64,000 nt of DNA from Janthinobacterium sp. UMAB-56 (GTDB lineage Bacteria; Pseudomonadota; Gammaproteobacteria; Burkholderiales; Burkholderiaceae_D): contig NZ_LT607670.1 in assembly GCF_900095265.1 (NCBI RefSeq), forward strand, positions 174,439 through 238,438, written 5' to 3'. The notes under the pieces were generated by a model. That model had not been told where the DNA came from and made no database searches. It was given only the letters and a program-made list of their open reading frames with translations. This document shows, one piece after another, positions 28,738-39,388 of this stretch (positions are counted from its first letter, which is position 1; each line of letters opens with the position of its first letter). Position numbers and translations under genes: made by a program.

Positions 28738-29022
28738 GATTTTTCCCTGGGGTGTGAAGTGGGGCCAAGCATAACTATCGGCACCAGCGGCGGTGGCCAT
28801 TATGCGATGGAAGGCCAATACTGGCGACAAAGGCAAGAAAATAAAGCACAAATGTGCACCGCCGCCAAATAAAATCGCTTGCAATTAAATAGCGCACGAT
28901 ATATATTGAGCACATGGACGCCGGCAATCAGTTCTTCAGACGGTCATCCTGGGGTTACGGCCCACGAAACAAGTAGCACACTATTTAGTAGTCAACTATT
29001 TATCTATCCAAAGGAAACCATC

Positions 29023-29448
29023 ATGTCGATCAAACAAGTCCTGTACCGCGCTGTAGCTACCGCCACCGGAGGCCGCGAAGGCCGTGCCGTGTCGTCCGAC
29101 AATGTGCTGGACGTCAAGCTGACCACGCCAAAAGAACTGGGCGGCAATGGCGCCGTGGGCACGAATCCGGAACAACTGTTCGCCGCCGGCTACTCGGCCT
29201 GCTTCATCGGCGCCATGAAATTCGTCGGCGGCCGCGACAAGATCGCCCTGCCAGCGGACCTGTCCATCGAAGGCAAGGTCGGCATCGGCGCCATCGACAC
29301 GGGCTTCGGCATCGAAGTGGAACTGACAATTTCGCTGCCAGGCATGGAACGCGCCGCCGCCGAAGCACTGGTCGCCGCCGCCCACATCGTGTGCCCGTAC
29401 TCGAACGCCACGCGCGGCAACATCGACGTCACCTTGACGATCGTGTAA
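29023..29448 (+). CDS. ohr: Organic hydroperoxide resistance protein
   Basis: A 141-aa thiol peroxidase of the Ohr/OsmC fold that reduces organic and fatty-acid hydroperoxides. The catalytic Cys60 (YSACFIGAM) and Cys124 ([13 protein letters not shown]) are present. The ATG at 29023 follows AAAGGAAA. The frame is open from 28879, but only this start fits the family. No ohrR gene is adjacent. The 285-bp upstream region is AT-rich with several short repeats (ATTTAGTAG, TATTTATCTATCC), but I cannot assign an OhrR site with confidence. Confidence 0.95.
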   Translation: MSIKQVLYRAVATATGGREGRAVSSDNVLDVKLTTPKELGGNGAVGTNPEQLFAAGYSACFIGAMKFVGGRDKIALPADLSIEGKVGIGAIDTGFGIEVELTISLPGMERAAAEALVAAAHIVCPYSNATRGNIDVTLTIV

Positions 29449-29471
29449 TCCCCGTCGCTCGCACTGCACCT

Positions 29472-29509
29472 CCCCGGCCGCGCCCCCTGGCGCCGCCGGG
29501 GATTTTTTT
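29472..29509 (+). terminator. Intrinsic terminator after ohr
   Basis: CCCCGGC (29472-29478) pairs with GCCGGGG (29495-29501), followed by A and seven Ts, 24 bases past the ohr stop. Confidence 0.85.
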
Positions 29510-29594
29510 GTGCGGCAATGGTATGCGCAGCGTGATCCCACGCCGACGCCATGAAGCCGGTAAAATCACGGCCACTCTCAAGCAAGGATGACCC

Positions 29595-30071
29595 ATGATC
29601 AGCTGGCAATGGAACACGTTCGACGAACTCGGCCCCCACGATTTGTACCAGGTGCTGGCCTTGCGCCAGCGCGTGTTCGTCATCGAACAGCAGTGTATTT
29701 ACCCGGACCTGGACGGGCATGACCAGCAAGCCATGCATTTGCTGGGCTGGCAAACGGCCGATGGACAACGCCGGCTGGGCGCCTACCTGCGCGTGCTGGC
29801 ACCGGGTGCCAAGTATGTGGAAATGTCGCTGGGGCGCGTGCTGACGGCGCCCGAGGCACGCACCACGGGCGCCGGCAAGCAGCTGCTGCTTGAGGGCATC
29901 GCGCGCGCCGAACGCCAGCACCCCGGCCACGCCATCCGCATCGGTGCGCAGCAGTACCTGGAGCGCTTCTACCAATCCTTCGGTTTTGTCACCGTCAGCG
30001 CGCCCTACGACGAAGACGGCATACAGCACGTCGACATGCTGCGCGCAGTAGCGACGGAGAAACCGGCATGA
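29595..30071 (+). CDS. elaA: ElaA-like GNAT acetyltransferase
   Basis: A 158-aa GCN5-related N-acetyltransferase. Early LRQRVFVIEQQCIYPDLDGHDQQA is the ElaA signature region, SLGRVLTAPEARTTGAGKQLL is the acetyl-CoA pyrophosphate loop (residues 78-98), and QQYLERFYQSFGFV is the C-terminal GNAT motif. The substrate is unknown for the family. The stop overlaps the next start by 4 bp (ATGA), so the two genes are coupled. Confidence 0.9.
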   Translation: MISWQWNTFDELGPHDLYQVLALRQRVFVIEQQCIYPDLDGHDQQAMHLLGWQTADGQRRLGAYLRVLAPGAKYVEMSLGRVLTAPEARTTGAGKQLLLEGIARAERQHPGHAIRIGAQQYLERFYQSFGFVTVSAPYDEDGIQHVDMLRAVATEKPA

Positions 30072-30745
30072 CGACGGCCCTCATTTCCTGGAGCGGCGGC
30101 AAGGATTCCTGCCTGGCCCTGTGGCGCGCACGCAACGCCGGCATGCGCGTGCCGCTGCTGATCACGGCCATGGATGAAGATGGCCGCAAATCGCGCTCGC
30201 ACGGCGTGCCGCCGGAACTGCTCGAAGCGCAGGCGGCCAGCCTGGGGGCGCGCCTGCAGCGCTATCACGCCAGCTGGGCCAGCTACGAAGAGAAATTCAT
30301 CGCCATGCTGCGCGCGGCGAAGGACGAAGGCGTGGACCACGCCCTGTTTGGCGACATCGATTTGCAGCCGCACCGCGACTGGGAAGAAAAAGTCTGCGCC
30401 AGCGCCGGCCTGACGGCACACCTGCCCCTGTGGGGCGAAGAGCGGCGCGCACTGGTCGACGAATTTCTCGCCGCCGGCTTCAAGGCCATCGTCGTCTGCA
30501 TCAATGGCCAGCACTTGCCACGGGAATTTTGCGGGCGCGAGTTCGACGCCGCCTTTTTGGCCGACCTGCCGCCCGGCGTCGACGCCTGCGGCGAAAACGG
30601 TGAATTCCACACCTTCGTCTACGACGGCCCCGCCTTCAGCGCCCCCGTGGCGCTGCGCCGCACGCAAGTGCTGCAATATGAGGCACCGGCCAATCTGGGC
30701 GGCGCCACCTACTACTTCCAGGAACTCGCCCCGCCTGAGGCGTAA
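30068..30745 (+). CDS. Dph6-like ATP pyrophosphatase (diphthine-ammonia-ligase family)
   Basis: A 225-aa adenine-nucleotide alpha-hydrolase of the Dph6/MJ0570 family. The PP-loop SWSGGKDSCLAL is at residues 7-18 and CINGQHLPREFCGREFDAAFL near 145-165 is the family block. Eukaryotic and archaeal Dph6 amidate diphthine on EF2. Bacteria have no diphthamide, so this protein must adenylate something else. The 4-bp overlap with elaA suggests a shared function. It ends at a strong bidirectional terminator. Confidence 0.88.
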   Translation: MTTALISWSGGKDSCLALWRARNAGMRVPLLITAMDEDGRKSRSHGVPPELLEAQAASLGARLQRYHASWASYEEKFIAMLRAAKDEGVDHALFGDIDLQPHRDWEEKVCASAGLTAHLPLWGEERRALVDEFLAAGFKAIVVCINGQHLPREFCGREFDAAFLADLPPGVDACGENGEFHTFVYDGPAFSAPVALRRTQVLQYEAPANLGGATYYFQELAPPEA

Positions 30746-30762
30746 AGGAAGCGCCAAAGCAA

Positions 30763-30790
30763 AAAGGGCGATTCCGTGGAATCGCCCTTT
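30763..30790. terminator. Bidirectional terminator
   Basis: A 13-bp perfect stem, AAAGGGCGATTCC / GGAATCGCCCTTT, with a 2-nt loop, between the convergent Dph6-like and FKBP genes. A-rich and T-rich ends let it serve both strands. Confidence 0.85.
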
Positions 30791-30811
30791 GTCCCTGCGC
30801 CCTGCACGTGC

Positions 30812-31273
30812 TTATTTTTTCGTCACGCCGATCAGCTTGACTTCAAACAGCAAGCCCGCGTAGCCGGGAACCTTCGGCGGGCTGCCCGCCTTGCCATAGC
30901 CCAGGTCGTACGGAATGGACAGGATGCGCGTGCCACCAACCTTCATGCCGACCAGGCCGCGGTCCCAGCCCAGGATGACCCGGCCGATACCCAGAGGGAA
31001 AGGGAAGCCGGCGCCCGTCTGGTTCGCATCGAACTGCACGCCCTTGTTGTCCGGCTTGCTTGCGTCATACAGCCAGCCCGTGTAAAGCACGGTCAGTGTA
31101 TCGCCCGCCGCCGCCGCCGTGCCGGTGCCTACCACCACGTCGGGGAAGGTCAGTTCCTTCACCTGCGTATTCGGGTCGAGCACGACCGGCTTCTCGGTGT
31201 TGGCAGCGGCACCGCAAGCGGTCAGGGCCACTGCGCAAGCGAGGGTGGCGATCATTTGAAATACCGATTTCAT
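30812..31273 (-). CDS. FKBP-type peptidyl-prolyl isomerase lipoprotein
   Basis: A 153-aa protein with a lipoprotein signal (LACAVALTAC, lipobox LTAC, acylated Cys20). The mature part is one FKBP domain (about 50-150): YTGWLYD, FPLGIGRVILGWDRGLVGMKVGG and IPYDLGYGKAGSPP are the standard blocks. It is probably a periplasmic or outer-membrane-anchored prolyl isomerase. It lies downstream of kup on the same strand after 156 bp and likely has its own promoter. Confidence 0.93.
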   Translation of the reverse strand: MKSVFQMIATLACAVALTACGAAANTEKPVVLDPNTQVKELTFPDVVVGTGTAAAAGDTLTVLYTGWLYDASKPDNKGVQFDANQTGAGFPFPLGIGRVILGWDRGLVGMKVGGTRILSIPYDLGYGKAGSPPKVPGYAGLLFEVKLIGVTKK

Positions 31274-31429
31274 GGTTTCCCTTTAAATATTGGTGTGTGA
31301 CTGAAGCCCGTACGGTGCGGACCGGTACGGGCAGGAGTTTAACAGGAGTCGCCTGGCCAATTTGTAAGCAGACGTAAGCACGGCGCTAGATTGTGCACCA
31401 ATACAACGTTGCCATAATTACCACCTTAT

Positions 31430-33307
31430 CTAGATTTCCACCTGCGTGCCCAGTTCGATCACCCGGTTGCTCGGAATCTGATAGTAGTCGGCCGCCGTGC
31501 GCGCATTGCGCGACATGGTGACGAACAGGTGCTCGCGCCACGGCATCATGCCGGCACCCGGCGTCGAGATGATGGTCTGGCGCGCGATGAAGAACGACGT
31601 TTCCATCATCTCGATATCGAGGCCCTGCTCTGCGCACTGCGCCAGCGCGGCTGGAATATCGGGTTCGTCCTTGAAGCCGTAATGCACGTTCACCTGGAAG
31701 CACTGGTGGCCCAGCTCCACCACGCGCACGCGCTCCGATGGCGCCACCCATGGCTCTTCATGCATGTAGACCGTGAGGAAAACCACGCGCTCGTGCAGCA
31801 CCTTGTTGTGCAGCAAATTATGCAGCAGCGCATGCGGCACGCCATCCGTTTCGCTGCGCAGGAAGATGGCCGTGCCGGGTACCCGCAGCGGCGGCGCGAT
31901 GAACAGCGAGGAGAGAAATTCGTTGAGCGGAATCGCGTGTTTTTCCAGGTTCTGGAACACCAGCTGGCGGCCCCGCTTCCAGGTCAGCATGACGATGAAC
32001 AAAATCGAGCCCAGCAGCAGCGGGAACCAGCCGCCGTGGAACAGCTTGAGCGCGGTCGCCGACACCAGGTTGACGTCGATGATCAGGAAAAAGCCCGTGG
32101 CGGCCCAGCACAGGGCCAGGTTCATCTTCCAGCGGTAGCGGATGACGAAGAAAGTCAGGATCGTGGTCGACAACATGGTGGCCGTGACGGCGATGCCGTA
32201 GGCGGCGGCCAGGTTTTCCGAGGAGCCGAAGCCGACGACGGCCAGCAGCACCACGGCCAGTTGCAGCCAGTTCACGGCGGGGATGTAAATCTGCCCGATT
32301 TCGCTTTCCGACGTGTGACGCACGCGCATGCGCGGCAAAAAGCCCAGCGCGATGGCTTGCTTGGTCATCGAGAAGGTGCCGGAAATGGTCGCCTGCGAGG
32401 CGATCACCGTGGCCATGGTCGACAGAATCACCAGCGGGTACACGCTCCACGCGCCCAGCTGCTGGTAAAACGGATTCGAGACGGCTTCCGGATGGGCCAG
32501 CAACAAGCCGCCCTGGCCCAGGTAGTTCAGCGCCAGCGCGGGAAAGGCGATAAGGAACCAGGCCAGGCGAATCGGCTTCTTGCCGAAGTGGCCCATGTCG
32601 GCGTACAGCGCCTCGGCGCCCGTCAGCGCCAGCACCACGGCGCCCAGGGCGACGAAGGCGACGAAACCGTTATTCATCAGGAAGGTCGCCGCGTGCAGGG
32701 GATTGAGTGCGGCCAGGATGGCGGGCGACTTGATGATGTTGAGCACGCCCATGCCGGCCAGCGCGGCAAACCACAGCACCATGATGGGGGCAAAATAGCG
32801 GCCGATGCCGGCCGTGCCGTGCGACTGCACGGAATACAGGCCCACCAGCACGAGGATCGTCAGCGGCACCACGTAGGGACTGAAGGCGGGCGTGGCCACT
32901 TCCAGACCTTCGATCGCCGACAGCACGGAAATGGCTGGCGTGATCACGCTGTCGCCATAAAACAGGGTGGCGCCGAAGACGCCGATCACCATCAGCGGGA
33001 AATGCCAGCGCGACAGGCGGCTGACGGATGACAGCACCAGCGCCATCAGGGCCATGATGCCGCCCTCGCCGCGATTGTCGGCGCGCAACACCAGGGTCAC
33101 GTACTTGAGCGAGACGATCAGGGTCAGGCCCCAGAAAATCAGCGACACAATGCCCAGCAGGTTCTCGTGCGAGAGCAGCAGGCCGTGGGCCGGGTCGAAG
33201 ACGGTCTTCAGCGTGTACAGCGGACTGGTGCCGATATCGCCGTAAACGATGCCGACGGCCGCCAGCGTCAAGCCGGCCAGGCCGCTTTTTTTATGTTCCG
33301 ACGTCAA
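31430..33307 (-). CDS. kup: Low-affinity potassium transporter Kup
   Basis: A 625-aa K+/H+ symporter with about twelve membrane segments in the first 430 residues and a cytosolic C-terminal domain. The first helix LTLAAVGIVYGDIGTSPLYTL is diagnostic, and GALYAD-like EALYADMGHFG and GQGGLLL are present. No ATG gives a sensible N-terminus. The TTG at 33307 yields TSEHKKSGLAGLTLAA and a length like E. coli Kup (622 aa), preceded by a weak GGGTG. The frame upstream to 33400 is not Kup-like. Confidence 0.94.
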   Translation of the reverse strand: MTSEHKKSGLAGLTLAAVGIVYGDIGTSPLYTLKTVFDPAHGLLLSHENLLGIVSLIFWGLTLIVSLKYVTLVLRADNRGEGGIMALMALVLSSVSRLSRWHFPLMVIGVFGATLFYGDSVITPAISVLSAIEGLEVATPAFSPYVVPLTILVLVGLYSVQSHGTAGIGRYFAPIMVLWFAALAGMGVLNIIKSPAILAALNPLHAATFLMNNGFVAFVALGAVVLALTGAEALYADMGHFGKKPIRLAWFLIAFPALALNYLGQGGLLLAHPEAVSNPFYQQLGAWSVYPLVILSTMATVIASQATISGTFSMTKQAIALGFLPRMRVRHTSESEIGQIYIPAVNWLQLAVVLLAVVGFGSSENLAAAYGIAVTATMLSTTILTFFVIRYRWKMNLALCWAATGFFLIIDVNLVSATALKLFHGGWFPLLLGSILFIVMLTWKRGRQLVFQNLEKHAIPLNEFLSSLFIAPPLRVPGTAIFLRSETDGVPHALLHNLLHNKVLHERVVFLTVYMHEEPWVAPSERVRVVELGHQCFQVNVHYGFKDEPDIPAALAQCAEQGLDIEMMETSFFIARQTIISTPGAGMMPWREHLFVTMSRNARTAADYYQIPSNRVIELGTQVEI

Positions 33308-33544
33308 GGTTGCACCCGTTTTTGTTTTGTTGCATCGCACAATATGATAGGTATTAGCAAATAGCAAGAGTATTTTTGCATGGTTCCGGGCCGCCCCCAA
33401 GTCGTGGTTTTGTGCCGCTCCGCCTTGCTGCGCGGGCTTGCGGCCATTGATTTGTTGCCATTCTACCCTTCGTCAGCGGTGCCGGGCAGCCCCGGATGTT
33501 TTCGGCCATAATGACAGACTGTCTACTCTTCCGCGAACGCCATC

Positions 33545-34429
33545 ATGAATCCAGGCATGTTGTACGCCTCCCTCGCCTTCCTGTGCTGGGGCCTGTTTCC
33601 CCTGTATTTCCATGCCATCGGCGAGATCGCCCCGCAGGAAATCCTGGCGCACCGCATGGTCTGGTCCTTGTTGTTCCTGGGCGTCGTGCTGACCGTGCGC
33701 CGCCAGTGGAGCTGGCTGGGCAAGCTGAAAGCCCAGCCCAGGGTCGTGGCCAGCTTCGTGGCCAGTGCATTTTTGCTCTCCGCCAACTGGTTCATTTATA
33801 TCTGGGCCGTCAACAACGGCCACGTGGTCGACGCCAGCCTCGGCTACTTTATTACACCCCTGATCAACGTCATGTTGGGCTTCTTGCTGCTGCACGAGCG
33901 CCTGCGCCGCCTGCAATGGCTAGCCATCGGCCTGGCCGCCTGCGGCGTAGCCTGGCTCACTTGGCAGGCGGGTCAAGTACCCTGGATCGCCCTGCTGCTG
34001 GCGGCCAGCTTTGGCGGCTATGGCTTGCTGCGCAAGACGGCCGCGCTGGGCGCGCTGGAAGGCCTGTCATTCGAAACATTGATTTTATTCCCCCTGGCGC
34101 TGGCCTACATGCTGTGGCTGGCATGGCATGGCCAGAGCGGTTTCGTCAATACAGATTCCTCCGCCACGCGCGCCCTGCTGCTGGCGTCCGGCCCCATCAC
34201 GGCCATTCCCCTGCTGCTGTTTGCCGCCGGCGCGCGCCGCCTGCCGCTGGCCGTGCTGGGGCTATTGCAATACATCGCCCCCACGGGCCAGCTGCTGATT
34301 GGCGTGTGGGTCTTCCACGAGTCGTTCACGCCGGAGCGCATGCTGGGCTTCCTCGTCATCTGGACGGCGCTGGGCCTGTATGCGGCCGAAGGCCTGTGGA
34401 CGGCGCGCCGCGCGCGCGTCACCGCTTAG
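33545..34429 (+). CDS. rarD: RarD (EamA-family transporter)
   Basis: A 294-aa inner-membrane protein with ten hydrophobic helices in two EamA repeats. FCWGLFPLYFHAIGEIAPQE near the N-terminus and LSANWFIYIWAVNNGHVVDASLGYFI near 75-100 are characteristic of RarD. It is a drug/metabolite-type transporter whose substrate is not settled. It is divergent from kup across 237 bp, and 97 bp upstream of ettA in the same direction. Confidence 0.92.
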   Translation: MNPGMLYASLAFLCWGLFPLYFHAIGEIAPQEILAHRMVWSLLFLGVVLTVRRQWSWLGKLKAQPRVVASFVASAFLLSANWFIYIWAVNNGHVVDASLGYFITPLINVMLGFLLLHERLRRLQWLAIGLAACGVAWLTWQAGQVPWIALLLAASFGGYGLLRKTAALGALEGLSFETLILFPLALAYMLWLAWHGQSGFVNTDSSATRALLLASGPITAIPLLLFAAGARRLPLAVLGLLQYIAPTGQLLIGVWVFHESFTPERMLGFLVIWTALGLYAAEGLWTARRARVTA

Positions 34430-34526
34430 TCTTGCCCCTGGCGTCCGTTTCCGCAGCGCGCAGCGCTGGCCGGAAGCGGGCGTTTACCGTATCCTGTCCG
34501 TCTTTGTATATCACCCGAGATTTCTA

Positions 34527-36197
<1,671 letters not shown>

Positions 36198-36214
36198 ATC
36201 GGGTGCAGCAATGC

Positions 36215-36252
36215 AAAAAGGCAGTTACCTCGCGGTAACTGCCCTTTTTTTT
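36215..36252 (+). terminator. Intrinsic terminator after ettA
   Basis: GGCAGTTACC / GGTAACTGCC stem with a TCGC loop and a run of eight Ts. A-rich bases on the left also let it serve the convergent barrel gene. Confidence 0.9.
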
Positions 36253-36270
36253 CAGCAAGCTTCTAAACCA

Positions 36271-36852
36271 TTAGAAGTTGTAGCGTGCGCCTAAAGCGAG
36301 GCCCGTAGCTTTGCGGCCCTGGTCGGCACTCTTGCCGAAGTGTTCCACTTCCGCCGTCAGCGAGACTTTCTCGTTGATCGCGTACTGGGCACCGACGGAA
36401 GCGTATACGCCCGTCTTGTCGTTGCCGCTGATGCCGGTCGACAGGCCGGTGCCGCTCAAGCTATTCTTGACCTTGGCCACACCGAGCTTGGCGAACACAC
36501 CGACTTTGTCGCTCACCGGCATGCTGGCCTTGCCGGCCAGGTAGTAGCCGTGCGAATCGCTTTTCACGGAACCGTTGCCGGCGCCGGTGACATAGCTGTA
36601 ATCCTTGCTGCCGAAATCGGCATAGCCGCCCTCGACCGCCCAGGTTTTATCGAAATCGTAACCGGCGAAGATCTTGGCGCCTGCCTTGTAGCCGCTGTGA
36701 TTATCAGCGCTGGTGGCGCCAGGAATATCAAAATTGTAGCGGTTGCCCGTGATGCCTGCACCCACATAGGCGCCTTCGGCGTGCGCGGCGCTCATGCCGG
36801 TCAGTGCGGTAACGGAAGCGATCATTGCAAACAGGATTTTCTTCTTCATCAT
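36271..36852 (-). CDS. OmpA-like outer-membrane beta-barrel protein
   Basis: A 193-aa protein. The signal peptide (MMKKKILFAMIASVTALTGM, then AHA-E cleavage near residue 26) is followed by alternating amphipathic strands and a C-terminal Phe (LGARYNF), as expected of a BAM substrate. Pieces such as YVGAGITGNRYNF and VGAQYAINEKVSLTAEVEHFG are typical of eight-stranded OmpA/OmpW-like barrels. GAGAG precedes the ATG at 36852. Its AT-rich upstream region carries possible regulator sites. Role unknown. Confidence 0.88.
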   Translation of the reverse strand: MMKKKILFAMIASVTALTGMSAAHAEGAYVGAGITGNRYNFDIPGATSADNHSGYKAGAKIFAGYDFDKTWAVEGGYADFGSKDYSYVTGAGNGSVKSDSHGYYLAGKASMPVSDKVGVFAKLGVAKVKNSLSGTGLSTGISGNDKTGVYASVGAQYAINEKVSLTAEVEHFGKSADQGRKATGLALGARYNF

Positions 36853-37304
36853 GCTCTCTCTCAATTAGTTGACGTGCCTGGATTCGCAGTTCAGCGAAGT
36901 GCGATGACTACACAATAACAGCCGAAAAAAACTACGTCTTTCACCATTCCGTAAGAACTGTGACAAGATGTAAGCTGAGATTCCAAACTGACAATAACTG
37001 CAAATTACGCCCTGTTGCACGAACTTAAGCCAGACTTAAGAACATTAGCGATTTTCAGTCAAGGGGAAAAGAGCAGGCATCAACGGCAGCGTCGTGCTGC
37101 CGGCATGGCCGCAGTGGAACTGCCCGCCATGGCGCGGGCCACTACTGTCGAGGTGTGGAAAACGACGGGCGCGCCGCAAGAGGGCGCAGTAAGCGTGCTG
37201 CTGCGCGCCATGGACGGCTGCGCGGCGGCGCTGCCCCTGGCCAAACGTTGCGCCCACTGCCCGTGGGCGCTGTATCACATCGGCGTGGAGCCGCTTGAAA
37301 CAGC
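36853..37304. other. Sparse 452-bp region between two minus-strand genes
   Basis: The first 170 bp is AT-rich and probably the promoter region of the barrel gene. It ends in a CTTAAG-N5-CTTAAG tandem site. The second half (37080-37304) is GC-rich again and holds one small plus-strand open frame of doubtful status. No RNA gene is recognised. Confidence 0.6.
37024..37040 (+). promoter_or_regulatory. PmrA/QseB-like tandem site
   Basis: CTTAAG-CCAGA-CTTAAG: two identical hexamers with 11-bp periodicity, as bound by OmpR-family dimers. The PmrA/BasR/QseB consensus is YTTAAK-N5-YTTAAK. It lies 172 bp upstream of the barrel gene (minus) and 65 bp upstream of the small plus-strand frame. Confidence 0.45.
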
Positions 37305-37308
37305 TTAA
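37105..37308 (+). CDS. Doubtful small ORF (67 aa)
   Basis: An open frame with ATG at 37105 (MAAVELPAMARATTVEVWK) that ends 4 bp inside the 3' end of the convergent gene. It contains a CAHC pair near the C-terminus. No good ribosome site is seen and no family is recognised. It may be noncoding; it is listed because the region has no other gene and a tandem regulator site lies just upstream. Confidence 0.25.
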   Translation: MAAVELPAMARATTVEVWKTTGAPQEGAVSVLLRAMDGCAAALPLAKRCAHCPWALYHIGVEPLETA

Positions 37309-37667
37309 GCGTAGGCTTCGGCCATCGACATGACGCGTGGCGCGATGGTGATGCCGTGCTCCTCGAACAGGGCCGTGATGGCCGCCAGGTTGAGGGTGCA
37401 CTCCTCGGTTTTCCAGCCCTTGAAGATATCCGTGCCATCCTTCTGGAAATGCAGGTCCAGCACTTTGCCCGTATCCTTGTGCAGGTAGGGCGAGCTATAG
37501 GTGTTCTCATAGCCGAGCGCCTTCAATTGCCCCAGCAAGACAAGTGGTGGATGGTCGGGATCGGTGGCGAGGAAAATGCCGAAGGTCTTGCCCGGTGGTT
37601 TGGCGGCGATGTCGACCTCGTAGATACCGGGGGCCTTGCTGACAGACGTACTCTTTAAAAATAACAT
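37305..37667 (-). CDS. Hypothetical protein (120 aa)
   Basis: A soluble 120-aa protein with a good GGGAG ribosome site before the ATG at 37667. The frame is open upstream to 37841, but that part is Cys/Arg-rich and unlike coding sequence here. I do not recognise the family. It has no signal peptide. Short blocks such as KTFGIFLATDPDHPPLVLLGQ and LDLHFQKDGTDIFKGW suggest a compact alpha/beta fold. Confidence 0.7.
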   Translation of the reverse strand: MLFLKSTSVSKAPGIYEVDIAAKPPGKTFGIFLATDPDHPPLVLLGQLKALGYENTYSSPYLHKDTGKVLDLHFQKDGTDIFKGWKTEECTLNLAAITALFEEHGITIAPRVMSMAEAYA

Positions 37668-37932
37668 ACAACACTCCCTGCGCGTAATGTCCCGCGCCGG
37701 AAACGGGCGGCAAGACAGGGGCCGTGCGCAATAATTCCCCTCGTCAAATCTTATTGCTAATTTGCATCCCTGTCGACAAATCGGCGCTTTTATTTGGTAA
37801 GTCGTGGTTATCTTGTCGTGTTCACCAGCGTAAATTATCAATAAAGCCAGTTATCATTGCGCCAATACCCGCGCTGCTGCATACTTTTGGCTTGCGTCAC
37901 GCTTGCCTTCCCGCCCGCCACCCCTCGTCTCC

Positions 37933-39387
37933 ATGCGTCTTCTGTCGATCAAGTACCGCCTGCTCATCCTCCTGACCCTGATCCTGGGAGCGGGCTTCCT
38001 GGCCACCAGCCTGGCCAGCTACATGGCTTCGCGCCAGGCCCTCGAGCACGGCATCGCCGACCAGACCTTGCCTTTGACGGGCGACAATATTTACTCGGAA
38101 ATCCAGAAGGACATGCTGCGCCCCGTCTTCATTTCCTCGCTGATGGCGCACGACACCTTCGTGCGCGACTGGATACTCGCCGGCGAAAACAATCCGGAAC
38201 AGATCGTGCGTTACCTGGCCGAGGTCAAGCAGAAATACGGCGCCATCACCAGCTTTCTCATCTCGGACAAGAGCAGTAAATATTATTACGCGGAAGGAAC
38301 ACTGAAATCTGTCAGCCCGGAGGCGACGCGCGACATCTGGTACTACCGCGTGCGCGCCATGGCCAGCACCGATTATGAGACCAATGTCGACGTGGACATG
38401 GCCAACCGCGACAGCATGACCATCTTCATCAACCACCGCGTTTATGATTACGATGGCCAGTTCATCGGTGCCACCGGCATCGGCCTTACCCTGGCCACCA
38501 TGAACCACATCATCGACCGCTACCAGGCACGCTTCCAGCGCAACATTTATTTTGTCGATGGCGCCGGCACCCTGGTGCTGGCGGGCAAGACCATGCGCAA
38601 CGGGCACGGCAACATCCGCAGCCTGCCTGGTGTGAACACTATTGCCGAGCAGATCATCAATCACCAGAGCGCTCCGACGCACCTGTCGTACCAGCTCGAC
38701 CATGCGCAAATCCTCGTCAACTCGCGTTTCATTCCCGAGCTGGGCTGGTACCTGGTGGTCGAGCAGAATGTCAGCGACGACGTCCAGTCGCTGCAGCGCG
38801 TCTTCATCCTCAACCTGGCCATCAGCTTTGGCGTGACCCTGCTGGTACTGCTGCTGACCTTGCTAACGGTGAACCGCTACCAGCGTCGCATCGAACGCAT
38901 CGCCTCGACGGATGCGCTGACGGGGCTATTGAACCGCCAATCGCTGGAATTGCTGTTCCAGCGCGCCCTGCTGCTGTCCCGGCGCACGGCGCAGCCGATG
39001 TCCGCCATCCTCTTCGACATTGATTTCTTCAAGCGCGTCAACGACACGCATGGCCACCTGTGGGGTGACAAGGTCATCCGTGGCGTGGCCGACGTAGCGC
39101 GCGCCACCGTGCGCGAAAGCGACGTCATCACGCGCTGGGGCGGCGAGGAATACCTGGTGCTGCTAAATAACTGCAATCTGGCCCAGGCGACGGAAGTGGC
39201 GGAAAACCTGCGCGTCGCCATCGAAGGCCACGCATTCGGCCTGCCCGAGCCACAGCTAGCGGTGACGATCAGCCTGGGCGTGGCCGAGTATCGGCTCGAC
39301 GAAAGCGAGTCGGCCTTCTTTTCGCGCGCCGACAGCGCGCTGTACCAAGCCAAGCATCACGGCCGCAATGGTGTACACGCCGCCTGA
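37933..39387 (+). CDS. Membrane diguanylate cyclase (GGDEF)
   Basis: A 484-aa enzyme predicted to make c-di-GMP. TM1 is at about 9-30, an extracytoplasmic Cache-like sensor at about 31-290 (WYYRVRAMASTDYETNVDVDM is Cache-type), TM2 at about 291-313, and GGDEF at about 323-484. The active-site motif is GGEEY (403-407), with RESD (394-397) five residues before it as the product-inhibition I-site, so it should be active and feedback-regulated. The ATG at 37933 is preferred to 37903. It ends 1 bp from the convergent DUF2520 gene. Confidence 0.92.
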   Translation: MRLLSIKYRLLILLTLILGAGFLATSLASYMASRQALEHGIADQTLPLTGDNIYSEIQKDMLRPVFISSLMAHDTFVRDWILAGENNPEQIVRYLAEVKQKYGAITSFLISDKSSKYYYAEGTLKSVSPEATRDIWYYRVRAMASTDYETNVDVDMANRDSMTIFINHRVYDYDGQFIGATGIGLTLATMNHIIDRYQARFQRNIYFVDGAGTLVLAGKTMRNGHGNIRSLPGVNTIAEQIINHQSAPTHLSYQLDHAQILVNSRFIPELGWYLVVEQNVSDDVQSLQRVFILNLAISFGVTLLVLLLTLLTVNRYQRRIERIASTDALTGLLNRQSLELLFQRALLLSRRTAQPMSAILFDIDFFKRVNDTHGHLWGDKVIRGVADVARATVRESDVITRWGGEEYLVLLNNCNLAQATEVAENLRVAIEGHAFGLPEPQLAVTISLGVAEYRLDESESAFFSRADSALYQAKHHGRNGVHAA

Positions 39388-39388
39388 G

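Noticed and set aside
28738..29022. Search for an OhrR operator upstream of ohr
   Set aside because: Several AT-rich partial repeats are present, but none forms a convincing inverted repeat of the known OhrR type.
31365..31378. GTAAGC-AGAC-GTAAGC direct repeat upstream of the FKBP gene
   Set aside because: Two 6-bp repeats with 10-bp spacing could be chance; it does not fit a known consensus and is too short to call.
31529..33031. 500-aa plus-strand frame opposite kup
   Set aside because: Antisense shadow of a membrane-protein gene; no ribosome site or family feature.
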